From the NCBI GenBank assembly GCA_033032865.1, contig JAWHQI010000305.1:2917501-2981500 (forward strand): a stretch of 64,000 bases of DNA, in the 5' to 3' direction. The translations under genes and the position numbers were made by a program. Below the pieces are notes generated by a model. It was not told the origin of the DNA and did not search any database. It was given only the letters and a program-made list of their open reading frames with translations. Position 1 is the stretch's first letter, and every line of letters starts with the position of its first letter. Of this stretch, positions 22,222 to 32,137 are shown in pieces. The DNA is from Dactylorhiza incarnata (lineage: Eukaryota; Streptophyta; Magnoliopsida; Asparagales; Orchidaceae).

Positions 22222-22276
22222 CTTTTTATATTTTTGGCTGTCGCCCAGGCGACAGTGGGTGTCGGAATTTTCCGAC
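22222..22276 (-). promoter_or_regulatory. Antisense ORF promoter: A-B pair and TATA box
   Basis: Read on the minus strand: palindrome A (22276-22261), 5 bp, palindrome B (22255-22238), 7 bp, then TATAAAAAG (22230-22222). The order and spacing equal those at the LTR promoter (5 bp and 8 bp). A start site near 22198 is inferred. Confidence 0.7.
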
Positions 22277-22280
22277 AGCT

Positions 22281-23321
22281 CAAAATGTGCTAAAAAATCA
22301 ATTTTGGGTCCCTTGAATGATTTACAATAGTTATATGTCATTAATGCTTCACCTCATGATTTGATGTCAAACCATGTGTTTTTTTTTTAAAAAATGACTC
22401 TTACATGTTTATATGATTTCATTTCCAAGCTATCATCGTATTGACACTCCTACTTAGTTGTTTAGACCATTGGAAATTGTTTTCGCATGCCTCTAAGTAT
22501 GAGAAATTGTTTATCTATCATAATGAACTATCACGTTCACTTCTTTTGATCAATACGTATGTCTTTTTATTTAATATATACATGGATCATATTTGCTTTC
22601 ACATAATAAAATAGCACTTCTTAAATACAACTTTCAACATTGATTTGTTAGCACAACAAAATATACACCATCTTTTGCGATTCAAGTGAATTCGGAGATC
22701 CTTGGTCAATTAAAAAAATATATCAATATATCACAATTAAGATATCACAACGTCTGTGATAAAAAAAAAATAAAGACAAGGATACTCCACCAAGCACTAC
22801 TTACCCTCCTGATAAGTCTTAATGAGCATTGTGAGGTTAAGCACCTTGGAAAGAATTGTAAAGTGTCTTGTGCAAAAGAAACATGGTTTTCTATTCATCT
22901 TGTGCTATATCTTCAAAGTCAAAGTTGCCTTTATATGCTTTTATTATGTTCTACATTTTAATGATCATGTAAATTAAATAACTTCATATGTTTGATCTAA
23001 GTATCACATGTACACATCATTATGTTATATAAACATTCATCTCATGAGAATTGGACCGAAAATATTCCATATATCTATACACTATTGTGTCTTTCTATGA
23101 TACTTTCAAATGACCTTACTCATGTTTAAGTTATTTTCTTTCATTACTTCATATGGCTATACCGTCACTTCATGAGCTTATTCATACTATGGCATATTCC
23201 TATTATTTCATGGACTTCAATCATTATCAACATTTTGCTTCCGCTTAATCTTCATTTCTATTTTCTATTACCTTTCCCTTAAAAGCTACTCCTTTATCTA
23301 ATGTTCATTTTTGCTAATACC
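22281..23321. other. SIRE spacer between antisense promoter and polypurine array
   Basis: About 1 kb of AT-rich non-coding sequence. The 91-aa frame at 22686-22961 has no recognisable features. Confidence 0.6.
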
Positions 23322-23640
23322 AAAAGGGGGAGAATTTAAAGTATAAAAAGAAAAGTCACAAATCTATCACACCTAAATATTCCACCTACACAATACATCA
23401 TATATTTAGGGGGAGCATATATTTAGGGGGAGCATATATTTAGGGGGAGCATATATGTAGGGGGAGCATATATGTAGGGGGAGCATTCATTTAGGGGGAG
23501 CTTTCATCTCGAGATAGATTATTTATTTTTAAGGAAAATATATCATGTTATTGTTTTGTGCACACACCAAAGGTTAAAATCAAATCTAAATAGACATGAT
23601 TTCTTTTTATACGGATTTGTTATTATCAAAAGGGGGAGAT
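23322..23640 (+). repeat. Multiple polypurine tracts of SIRE Copia
   Basis: A first tract, AAAAGGGGGAGA, at 23322-23333. Then six AGGGGGAGC copies at an exact 17-bp period (23408, 23425, 23442, 23459, 23476 and 23493). The final AAAAGGGGGAGAT (23627-23640) abuts the 3' LTR. Repeated polypurine tracts are a known Sirevirus trait. Confidence 0.9.
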
Positions 23641-24915
23641 TGTTGGAGCATGCGTTTCGCACTCCTCCGGTTTGATAATAACAAAGTCCCTTTTGTATTT
23701 GATTCTATTTTCATTAATGGTGTGCAGATAACAGGTATGAGATGTTCACATTGCTGCTGGAGCTAAAATTGAATGTGGGAAAATTTCACTGTCGGAAAAT
23801 TCCGACAGCCACTGTCGCCCAGGCGACAGCAGAGAAGTTACAACTACTTCCCTCCACGGCAGATCGACGAAAGACAGTTTTGCGCTGTCGGAATTCCGAC
23901 AGCGATGTCGCCCAGGCGACAACTCGGCGGTTACCACAACTGCCCACGTCTCCACCCACGACCGGCAGTTTTGCACTGTCGGAAATCCGACATCGATGTC
24001 GCCCAGGCGACAGCTCGACGGTTACACCAACTGCCCACGACTCCACCCACGACGGCACTCCAGCGGCAGTTTTGCGCTGTCGGAAAATTCCGACAGTCAC
24101 TGTCGCCCAGGCGACAGTGAATTTCTATAAATTGGTTCCTTTGGTTCGTGCATTCCAAGCTTTTGAGAATTTCAGTCCCTTCCTGAGTGCATACGAACCA
24201 GAGAGCTCCAGAACCTCCTCAACTCCCATTTGTGCAAAGAAGGATTGAAGATTGAAGACGAGATCGGGCGTGCTTCTACATCATCGATCATCTCGAGGCT
24301 TCAACAATCCATTCAGAGATCTGATCTTTTAGGGAGTTGTTCTTTTCATATTGTATTTTCATTCACATATTTTTCATTTTGTATTGGTAGGGAAAATCGC
24401 TTCCTTGTGCGGAGCGTCTAAGTCCTTGCGCGGCTTAGGAGAAAATCGCTTCCTTGTGCGGAGCGTCCAAGTCCTTGCGTGGCTTGGTGGGAAATCGTGG
24501 CCTTGTGTGCTACGTCTAGATCTTGGGAAGATCTAGAGGATAGGCTTGGGCTTGGTCTTGGGAGAGACAAGCGATAGCCTTCCGATCCTTGGGAGAAGGA
24601 TTGGTAAACCAAAATTATTGTATTTTTATTATCATAATTGTGCCTTGATCTTAAGCATTGTTAAGATCATTTTTATTGTATGCAAATTTCATGATTAATA
24701 TAATTATGCTCTTTTCACTAATTGCAATTTTGTTTGCTTAAATCTTTATCTTAGAAATTTGTGTTTGGTTAAATACAAAAATTACATTGGTTTAAAATTA
24801 TTTATAAGTAACCTTTTTAGTAAAGTAAAATTTGTCTAAAAATTATTAAGTAAAAATTATATTTTTGAACACACCCTTATTCACCCCCTCTCTAAGGGCG
24901 TCACACGATCCAACA
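23641..24915 (+). repeat. 3' LTR of SIRE Copia
   Basis: 1275 bp, same length as the 5' LTR, with about 8 substitutions. Its four A-B pairs and TATA box (24126-24131) are at the same offsets. Confidence 0.95.
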
Positions 24916-26396
24916 ATTATTTCCCCCCAGATGAAATTCTTTACCACCTGCGAGGTCGGCTTTGCCAAGGCCTTAACTTCCACCCATTTGGAGAAATAGT
25001 CAATCATGACTAACAGGAATCTCCTCTGACCGCTAGCCTGAGGGAACGGGCCGACCAAGTCCATCCCCCAGATGGCGAAGGGCCAAGGCGCAGTGATTGT
25101 TCTGAGCCTTTGTGCGGGTTGAAGTTGGAGTGGCGCGAAGAGCTGACACTTCTGACACTTCTTTGCAAATTCTGTTGCATCCTTCCGAAGGGTCGGCCAG
25201 AAGTACCCCTGCCTCAGCACCCTCTTTTCTAGGGTCTGACTCCCTGAATGGCTCCCGCATTCCCCGGAGTGGATTTCTTCCAAAACCCTTGGAACTTCAT
25301 CCTCCGTCACGCACCTTGCTAGGAGCCCGGCCAAGGTCTTCCTATACAAACTTCCTTCCCACATCATGTAGTATGCTGACTTGTATCTAAACCTCCTCTT
25401 ATCCAGGTCCCCCTCCGGGAACTTGCCTGAGGTCAGGAAGGTGAGGATCGGGTCTATCCACGAGGCCTTCTGATCGATCTCCATCAGCTCACCCTCCTCG
25501 ATGGATGGGCGGAAAAGCTCGGTCACTGTCGCTCCCGCGCGAGGGCCGTGCTTTGCTAGCCGGTCCGCCCGGGCATTCTCCTCTCTCAGAATGTGTTGGA
25601 TGGAAAAAGTGTGGAACCATCCGACGAGATCTCTAACTTTCGCCAGATACCTCTGGAGGGTTGGTTCCTTCGCCTCGAACTCCCCTCGAACCTGTGAGGC
25701 CACCACCATTGAATCTGTGAAAAATTTCACGTCCCGGATCTCCAGCTCTCCTGCGAAACGGAGCCCTGCCACCACTGCCTCATACTCGGCCTGATTGTTG
25801 GTCACAGGGAACCGAATGTGGATCGCCTGCTCGATCCTGGTCCCGTGTGGGCTGACCAGGACCACCCCTCCGCCGAGGGAATTTCTTCCTGACGCCCCAT
25901 CTGCGAACAGGTCCCATGCTACTGACTCGGTCGGCTCTTGCCCTTCCATCTCCTTGCCATACTCTGCCACGAAGTCTGCCACTGCCTGTGCTTTCATTGC
26001 CAGCCGAGGGACAAAAGTGACGTCAAACTCGCTGAGCTCGACCGACCACTTAGCCAACCTGCCCGAATGCTCTACTCCCTCCATAACGTTGTGAAGGGGA
26101 TGATCGGTCACCACCCTGATTGAATGAGCATGGAAATAGGGGCGGAGTTTTCGGGCCGAGACGATCAAAGCGAACGCCAGCTTCTCCAGGGCAGGGTATC
26201 TGAGCCCTGCCTTCTTCAGGACTCGGCTAACGTAGTAAATCGGCAGCTGTCCCTTCCTTTCCTCTCGGACCAGGACCGAACTCACCGCCTCGACCCCTAC
26301 CCCTAAGTAGAGAAAAAGGTCTTCCCCTTCCCTCGGCCCTTGGAGCAAAGGGGCTCGCGTCAGTTGTTCCTTCAACGCTTGAAACGCCTTATCGCA
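24916..26396 (-). pseudogene. Gypsy RNase H, second RNase H and integrase N-terminus
   Basis: A frame of about 500 aa. It begins with the RT-linked RNase H region (VVTDHPLHNVMEG). A second, archaeal-like RNase H follows, with D159, E198, D221 and D271 in WDLFADGASG, AEYEA, FFTDSM and ADRLA; this is a hallmark of the Tat lineage. The integrase zinc finger uses H369, H376, C407 and C410, and the first catalytic Asp is D439 in WGMDLVGPF. The frame is cut by the SIRE insertion at 24916. An in-frame TAG at 26397-26399 separates it from RT. Residue numbers count from 26375. Confidence 0.9.
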
Positions 26397-27584
26397 CTAC
26401 GACGTCCATTCGAACTTTTGACCCTGGCGCAGGGCTTTGAAGAAAGGGGAGCACTTCTCTCCCGCTCTAGAGAGGAACCGGCTAAGCCCTGCTAACTTCC
26501 TAGTCAACCTCTGAATTTCCTTCGCGCTCCTTGGTGACTTCAACTCCAAGATGGCTTTGACCTTGTCTGGATTGGGTTCGACCCCCTCCGGAGTGAGTAG
26601 GTGACCCAGGAACTTTCCACGGCTCGCCCCGAAAGCGCATTTAGAAGGGTTGAGCCTCATTTTGAACCTCCGAAGGGTAACGAAGGTCTCCATTAGATCC
26701 TCCAGGTGGGACTCCACGTTCTTGCTTTTAACCATCAAGTCATCCACATAGACCTCTAAGTTGCGCCCCTTCTGATCCTTGAAGACTCGGTCCATCATTC
26801 TTTGGTAGGTCGCTCCTGCATTTCTCAATCCGAAAGGCATCATCTTGTAACAGTAGCACCCATCGTCCGTGATGAACGAAACGTCCTTGACGTCGGGCGG
26901 ATGCATTCGGATTTGATGATAGCCGGAGAACGCATCCAAGAAGCTCATCACCGGGAAGCCGACAGCTGAGTCCACCAACGCATCGATCCGGGGCAATGGG
27001 TAGCAGTCTTTTGGACATGCTTTGTTCAACAGAGTGAAGTCTACGCACATCCTCCACCTCCCGCCCCCCTTCTTCACCATTACCACGTTAGGAACCCACC
27101 CTGGGTACTGGATTTCCTCCACTAAGCCTGCCTCTAGCAGTTTCCCCACTTCCTCTCTGATCGGCCCAGCGAGGGTGGGTGACACGTTCCTCTTCTTCTG
27201 GCGAATAGGGCGGACGTTTGGGTCGAGGTTGAGGCGATGACATGCCACACTTGCATCAACGTCTGGCATCTCCGCAGCGCTCCACGCGAAGATGTCTACA
27301 TTCTGTTGGACACATCTTCGGATCTTCTCTTGATCCTGCCCGCTTAGTCTCACGCTAATTCGTATCTTCTCCGGCCTTCCACTGCCACCGATGACCTCTC
27401 TCTCGCTCACTTCCTCTGCCACCTCCAACTTGTTCGGGTCACTGAACACCTGATCTGCCTCTTCTGCATTCTCTTCCCCTATCAGCGACCATGCCTCGCT
27501 GGGAGGAGGCGAGTTCCCCGGCTCTTTGCTTCCTGCCATGGGACTCGGCTCAGGGCTTTCCAAACTAACCGCTTCCACGCTCAC
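26397..27584 (-). pseudogene. Gypsy reverse transcriptase
   Basis: About 395 aa. An acidic linker of about 100 residues precedes RT motifs: VDFTLLNKACPKD, the first catalytic Asp in FLDAFSGYHQ (D217), the YCYKMMPFGLRNAGATY block, and YVDD at 279-282. The frame opens with GTG; the first ATG is at 27539. Only about 10 bp separate it from the 5' LTR, so no gag or protease is encoded and translation from a genomic RNA would be abnormal. The 3' end is an in-frame TAG at 26397-26399. Defective; could move only in trans. Confidence 0.9.
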
Positions 27585-27943
27585 CGCACCAGAATGTTGA
27601 AACCAGTTACCCGATTTCAGCGTTCGAAAGGGGGATACGGCTAACTCTTACTTGACCCAAGCTAAGACCCTTGACCGGTCACTAGGAACTGAGAGACTTG
27701 CCCTTGACGATTGCTGGAGCCTATAAACAAACCCCTGAAGCTGCAACGTGGAGGTCCCACCACACACCCGGAAGCTCACTCAGAACTTCCCTTCCCAAGC
27801 CAATGCTGAGCTTGGGCACCTTGGAGGGCACTAAGGATCACCTCACCGACCACCTTCAACGACAAGGGGAGGGGGAGGGGTAGTGCTTGCTCACGCGTGA
27901 GGGAGGGGGTAGAAACCAAACCTTCCCAAGGTGCCCATGGGGG

Positions 27944-27953
27944 TCTATTTATA
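27944..27953 (-). promoter_or_regulatory. TATA box of Gypsy 5' LTR
   Basis: Minus-strand TATAAATAGA between the U3 palindrome array and the end of the LTR, at the position expected for the retrotransposon promoter. Confidence 0.7.
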
Positions 27954-28129
27954 GACTTTCCCAAAAATGGACTGCGGATAGCTGAAATTGGACTGCGGAT
28001 AGCCAAAATCTTGCTATCCGTAGTCCGACCATGACCATGACCAGCCAACGCAGGAGGAGGGGCGAGTGGGGCTCGAAGTGCCCACTCCCCCCCCCCCTTG
28101 CAGGAGGACCGACCTGCCCCTCCTGAGGG

Positions 28130-28450
28130 TGCCGGGCGAGTGGGAAAGTCCCTCCCACTCGCCCAAAGGGGGCGACGAGTGGGAAGGTCCCTCCCACTCG
28201 CCCCAAAGAGTGGGAGGGCCTCTCCCACTCGCCTGGCAAGTGGGAGGGCCCCTCCCACTCGCCGGGTGAGTGGGAGGGCCCCTCCCACTCGCCGGGTGAG
28301 TGGGAGAGCCCCTCCCACTCGCCCAACATAGGGCCGACGAGTGGGAGGGCCCCTCCCACTCGCCCGAAGAGGGCCGGCGAGTGGGAGGTCTCCTCCCACT
28401 CGCCCAAAGAGTGCCGGGCGAGTGGGAGGGTTCCTCCCACTCGCCCAAAG
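28130..28450. repeat. U3 palindrome array, right Gypsy LTR
   Basis: Same GAGTGGGAGGG / CTCCCACTC palindromes as in the left LTR, with about one more unit. The copy-number difference accounts for the LTR length difference. Confidence 0.85.
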
Positions 28451-28620
28451 TGAGTCGGGGGAGCGGGTGCTCCCTCCGCTTCCCTTGCCACCTCTTTTTG
28501 CCTTGATCGGTTTCGACCGTTTCCGCGCGGTCGTTTTGCCTGTTTCGGCTACCTTCACTGTCTCGGCCTCACCCGGGTCGAGTCAAACCGACTCGAAAAA
28601 TATGAGGGCTGTACAATTGA

Positions 28621-28899
28621 ACATTAAGAATATGCTGAGATTTGAAAAAAAAAGAGTGGGTTGAGTTTAATATAAGTCAGACTTTTAATTTATTAATGGA
28701 TAATAATTATTTTTAAATTAATTACTTCAAGAATTATTAATTCGATTTGTAACCAACTGACCCCAATTCTGCATGTCCATGACTGCTCATTTAAAATTTT
28801 CGAAGCACTCTCTCTAGATACAAAAGGATTGCATTTCCAAAAAAAATTGGAAGGTACGCTTCACATGTGCTTAGCGTTGTGGCCATGACCTTCGGTACT
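28621..28899. other. Short spacer right of the Gypsy
   Basis: About 280 bp, AT-rich, with nothing recognised. Confidence 0.55.
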
Positions 28900-28904
28900 A
28901 ACAC

Positions 28905-29952
28905 TGTACAACCCTGTATTCGCCGAGTAGGTTCTCGAAGCACAGGAAGTATTTTCAAACATCATTCTTCAAGATAAACCTAAGCAGGGAGAGAGGAGGG
29001 CGAGCTCCTCTCGCCCCCGGCGCCCCCAACATCAGGGGGGCGAGACCCCAGGGGGGGCGAGACGCTAGCGCCGGCGGTAGCGATACCGCCGGGCGCTAGC
29101 CCAGCTCTCGCCCAGCCCCAAGGCAAGGGGGCGAGCTCCTCTCGCCCCCGTCCCCAGCAGTAGGGGGCGAGACGCTAGCGCCGGCGGTAGCGATACCGCC
29201 GGGCGCTAGCCCAGCTCTCGCCCAGCCCCAAGGCAAGGGGGGCGAGCTCCTCTCGCCCCCGTCCCCAGCAGTAGGGGGCGAGACGCTAGCGCCGGCGGTA
29301 GCGATACCGCCGGGCGCTTGCCCAGCTCTCGCCCAGCCCCAAGGCAAGGGGGGCGAGCTCCTCTCGCCCCCGTCCCCAGCAGTAGGGGGCGAGACGCTAG
29401 CGCCGGCGGTAGCGATACCGCCGGCCGCTAGCCCAGCTCTCGCCCAGCCCCAGCAGAGGTAACCCCTCTCACCCACCAGAAAAGGAGGGGGGTTGGTCTG
29501 CGTTTAGCATCCCAGAACAGCGGGATTTGGCTATTTGCAGTCCGGTTTTGGCTATTCGCAGTCCAGATCCGAGGGTATTTTGGGTATTCTGCAGTCCAGT
29601 TTAGGTTATTTGCAGCCCAGATCCAAAAATCCTATAAATAGGACCAAGGGGGCACCATTTGGAGAGATCTCTCATCCTAGGCTAGCTCTCTCCTTCTCCC
29701 TCTCCCTCCCCAAGTCTCTCTAGGGGGTGAGGAGAGGCTCCAGTGGTGCCCAAGCTTAGTAGTGGCTTGGGAGGGGAAGTTCCAAGGGGACTTCCGGGTA
29801 TGTGGCGGGACCTCCCCACTAAGCCCTTGGTCCAGTTCTTAGTTCCAACACCTTCAACCTAGAGCTCTCCCTTGGGGGGAGTAAGGGTTGGTCGCCCCTC
29901 AGCCTCGCTGAGGGCCCCGAACTCCACAGAGACCGAGTAGTCGGTTTCAACA
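28905..29952 (+). mobile_element. Solo LTR, same Gypsy family, opposite orientation
   Basis: 1048 bp from TGTACAACCCTG to GTCGGTTTCAACA, flanked by perfect AACAC duplications (28900-28904 and 29953-29957). The termini and the U5-like part (GTGCCCAAGCTTAG, GGGAGGGGAAGTTC, CTTCCGGGT) match the Gypsy LTR read on its sense strand. TATAAATA is at 29633-29640. U3 is different, carrying four copies of a 110-111-bp repeat. No interior remains, so LTR-LTR recombination is the simplest origin. Confidence 0.88.
29061..29455. repeat. Four U3 repeats with a long hairpin motif
   Basis: Units start at 29061, 29171, 29282 and 29393. Each holds an inverted repeat with arms GCTAGCGCCGGCGGTA and TACCGCCGGGCGCTAGC around GCGA. 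The 126-aa minus frame here is a repeat artefact. Confidence 0.85.
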
Positions 29953-30036
29953 AACACCAAGCATCAAACTCGTCAATTGGTGATAAGGAAAAGCCTCATG
30001 CGAGTTGAGGACACGTGTCGAACACGAGAATCTTAT

Positions 30037-30362
30037 CTGGCCACCACGCTGCTTGGGCCCTTGCATCTGCGCTGCTTCGGCACCTGACCACCGCACTGCT
30101 TGGGCATCTCGCCTTCGCACTGCTTTTGCACCTGGCCACCACGCTGCTTGGGCATCTGGCCACAACACCGCTTGGGGATCTCGCCACCGCGCTTCTTGGG
30201 CACCTCGCCTCCGCACTGGTTGGGCATCTCGATACCGCGCTGCTTTGGCAACTTGACTTCGCGCTGCTTGGGCACCTCGCCTCCGCGCTGCTTGGGCACC
30301 TCATCGTCACACTGCTTGGGCACCTCGTCGTCGCGTTGCTTCAGCACCTCGCCACCAAGCTA
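30037..30362. repeat. 24-bp minisatellite open in several frames
   Basis: About 14 copies of a 24-bp unit (GCTTGGGCACCTCGCCTCCG core). As 24 is a multiple of 3 it encodes an 8-residue repeat: on the minus strand, variants of PKQRGGEV; on the plus strand, LGHLASAL. Four frames of 83-128 aa stay open across it. It directly precedes the integrase tail. Confidence 0.85.
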
Positions 30363-30367
30363 CTCAG

Positions 30368-30522
30368 GCCCACATGGTGAAAAACTCTCGCCAACTTGGG
30401 AAGGACCATACGTTGTCACTACAGTCGTGAAGCCTGAGACGTACATGCTCAGAACAGCGGAAGGGAAAACCCTACCACGCACCTAGAACGCCCAGAACAT
30501 GCGCCGCTTTTATCAGTAATTT
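30368..30522 (+). pseudogene. Tat integrase C-terminal remnant
   Basis: The frame encodes EKLSPTWEGPYVVTTVVKP and then YMLRTAEGKTLPRT, a TAG at about 30484, and NAQNMRRFYQ. This is the C-terminal tail of a Gypsy integrase. Everything upstream is missing and a minisatellite takes its place. It defines the plus orientation of this copy. Confidence 0.75.
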
Positions 30523-31506
30523 GAATTTTCTATTATGTAAAAAACCGCGAGCTCAGACTCGCGCAAACTTATCTTTTATTATATAAAAAGCCGCGAGTTC
30601 AGACTCACGCAAACTTATCTTTTATTATGTGAGAAGTCGTGAGCTCGGACTCGCGCAAATTCAACATTCTACTATAAAAACTATATTTTAACACCAACAC
30701 TTATGTTTGAGCAAAAATATTATGTGCGCTTCTCACCGTCACAGTGAATCACAACATCGTAAAGGCCTGACCCTCGCTCGGATGCCAACGTTTTAAAATA
30801 CAGACACTTTTTATCATTAATCTTGGGGCACTGCCCCTAGGACTTCACAGTGTCGCCGATCGAAGGTCAACCCTTCTCCCCGTAGTAAGGTCCCGACGTC
30901 GTAAGGGCCTGCCCCTCTTACGATCGTCATCTGTTTGAACGTCTAAGCTCTTCACCGGCCACTCCGGGGCTCTGCCCCTGGAACTTCACACTACCGCCGA
31001 TAGAAGGTCAGCCCTTCTCCCCACAGTAAGGTCCCGACGTCGTAAGGGTCTGCCCCTCTTTCGGTCGTCATCGGTTTGAACACATACGCTCTTCACCGGA
31101 CACTCTAGGGCCCTGCCCCTGGGACTTCACACTGCCGCTGATTAAAGGTCAGCCCTTCTCCCCACAGTAAGGTCCCGACATCGTAAGGGCCTGCCCCTCT
31201 AACGATCGTCAACGGTTTGAATGCACACGCTTTTCACCGACCATCCTGGGGCTTGTCCACCAAATCAACGTTTCGACAATAACTAAAACAACGGGGCCAC
31301 AGAACGCAAAAACGTCATTGCAACGATGTACGTAGCAAGAAGTGACTAGCAGAACATGAAACAAAAGCAACCTCACACTCGCCCTCCAACAAAGATACCT
31401 ACTCAAGACATCACGAAGATGGCGATGATCGGAATTGCCGCAGAAAAGTCAAAACATCCGAACACCTCTGCGCAGTAATCCGGACTCCGAAGGTTTGGGG
31501 GGCTTA
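30523..31506 (+). repeat. 3' region of the plus-strand Tat fragment
   Basis: Non-coding. It has three units of about 47 bp with GCGAGCTCAGACTCGCGC (30540-30665) and three or four units of about 140 bp with GTAAGGTCCCGACGTCGTAA and GGGCTCTGCCCCTG (30822-31250). The purine tract GAAGGTTTGGGGGGCTTA ends at about 31506 and serves as a plausible polypurine tract for the LTR that follows. Confidence 0.65.
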
Positions 31507-31794
31507 TGATATGCACCAGTAGATTTATAGACACTTATGGGGTGCGTTTAGAGGAGGTTCCACTAAGGAGATGTGGAGTTAGTGGGGTCAAAGTCCAACA
31601 CATGATCATGAGAGTGGAGAAACCCGCCACGCGCAACTCGGACTTTATCAGCGCCAGGCGCAGTCAAGACCGCACCCCACTATTGGGGTGCGGGTAGCCC
31701 ACACCCCCCATTATGGGGGGTACGAAACTGCACCCAAAGGGGGTGCAACCAAGCCGCACCCCAAGGTCAAGCAGCACCCCCAAGGGGTGCGGCC

Positions 31795-31828
<34 letters not shown>

Positions 31829-32137
31829 CCTTGCGGGGAAGGAGGCCGAAAACGCACCCGTTCGTCGGGTGCGGCCGGAGCCTATTTTCCACTTTGGGGG
31901 CACGACTTCTCGTCTCCCGAGTTCGTTGCGCGCTCAGAGCGCTCCCGTATTCGTTGCACGCTCAAAATGCTCCCGTGTTTGTTGTACGCTCAGACCACTT
32001 CCCTGCACGCTTAGAACGCTTTCATGTTCTTGACACGCGCACAGTTAACATTTCTTAATTTCTCAGATCGCGGATCTCATTCGTCGCCTTCATTACCTTC
32101 AACAAAGCTGCCCAAACTGCCCGACCTGCCCGAGGGA
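31507..32137 (+). repeat. Truncated LTR (U3) of the plus-strand Tat fragment
   Basis: Starts TGATATGCACC after the polypurine tract. It resembles, as a reverse complement, the solo LTR at 38235-41679: GGGGTGCG(T)TTAGAGG, GCACCCC palindromes, GCGCGCTCAGAGCGCTC words, TTTCTCAGAT, and TACCTTCAACAAAGCT. The similarity ends near 32137, where minus-strand gag begins. Confidence 0.65.
31797..31827. repeat. Poly-C tract
   Basis: Thirty-one consecutive C within the truncated U3. Its length is likely unstable and error-prone in sequencing. Confidence 0.95.

Larger units (their letters stand above)
20404..22278. repeat. Dispersed A and B palindromes around the antisense gene
   Basis: A-B pairs with a 5-bp spacer occur at 20404-20442 (just past the antisense stop), 21648-21686 (predicted intron) and 22238-22276 (promoter). 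A fused half-B/half-A copy lies at 22142-22159 (predicted exon 1). All three full pairs have the same orientation, A upstream of B on the minus strand. Confidence 0.8.
13813..24915 (+). mobile_element. SIRE-type Copia retrotransposon, young
   Basis: An 11.1-kb element inserted in the Gypsy integrase, with a perfect target duplication ATTAT (13808-13812 and 24916-24920). LTRs are 1275 bp each and differ at about 8 positions by eye. PBS, gag, pol, an antisense ORF, a tandem polypurine array and a final polypurine tract are all present in order. SIRE affiliation rests on the large size, the RT motif [10 protein letters not shown], the long gag with CCHC knuckles and the multiple polypurine tracts. 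No sense env-like ORF is seen; the place is taken by an antisense ORF. Pol has frame breaks although the LTRs are nearly identical. Confidence 0.95.
9736..28615 (-). mobile_element. Tat/RIRE2-type Gypsy, gag-less and interrupted
   Basis: A minus-strand Gypsy element with LTRs 9736-10715 and 27595-28615 and a perfect 5-bp target duplication ATTGA (9731-9735 and 28616-28620). It holds RT, a first and a second (archaeal-like) RNase H, and integrase, the order expected for the Tat lineage. gag and protease are absent: the pol frame begins about 10 bp from the 5' LTR. A SIRE Copia (13813-24915) splits the integrase and a solo LTR (12019-12342) splits a tandem array. The LTRs differ by a few percent, making it older than the SIRE insert, as nesting requires. 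Confidence 0.93.
27595..28615 (-). repeat. 5' LTR of Gypsy
   Basis: 1021 bp, collinear with 9736-10715. It carries the promoter that would transcribe pol. The minus-strand TATA box TATAAATAGA is at 27944-27953, with the palindrome array upstream of it. Confidence 0.93.

Noticed and set aside
22686..22961. 91-aa plus-strand frame in the SIRE spacer
   Set aside because: No domain, AT-rich codons, and no promoter or conservation evidence visible.
31664..32058. Frames of 75-108 aa around the poly-C tract
   Set aside because: Low-complexity LTR sequence; the poly-C length decides the frame.
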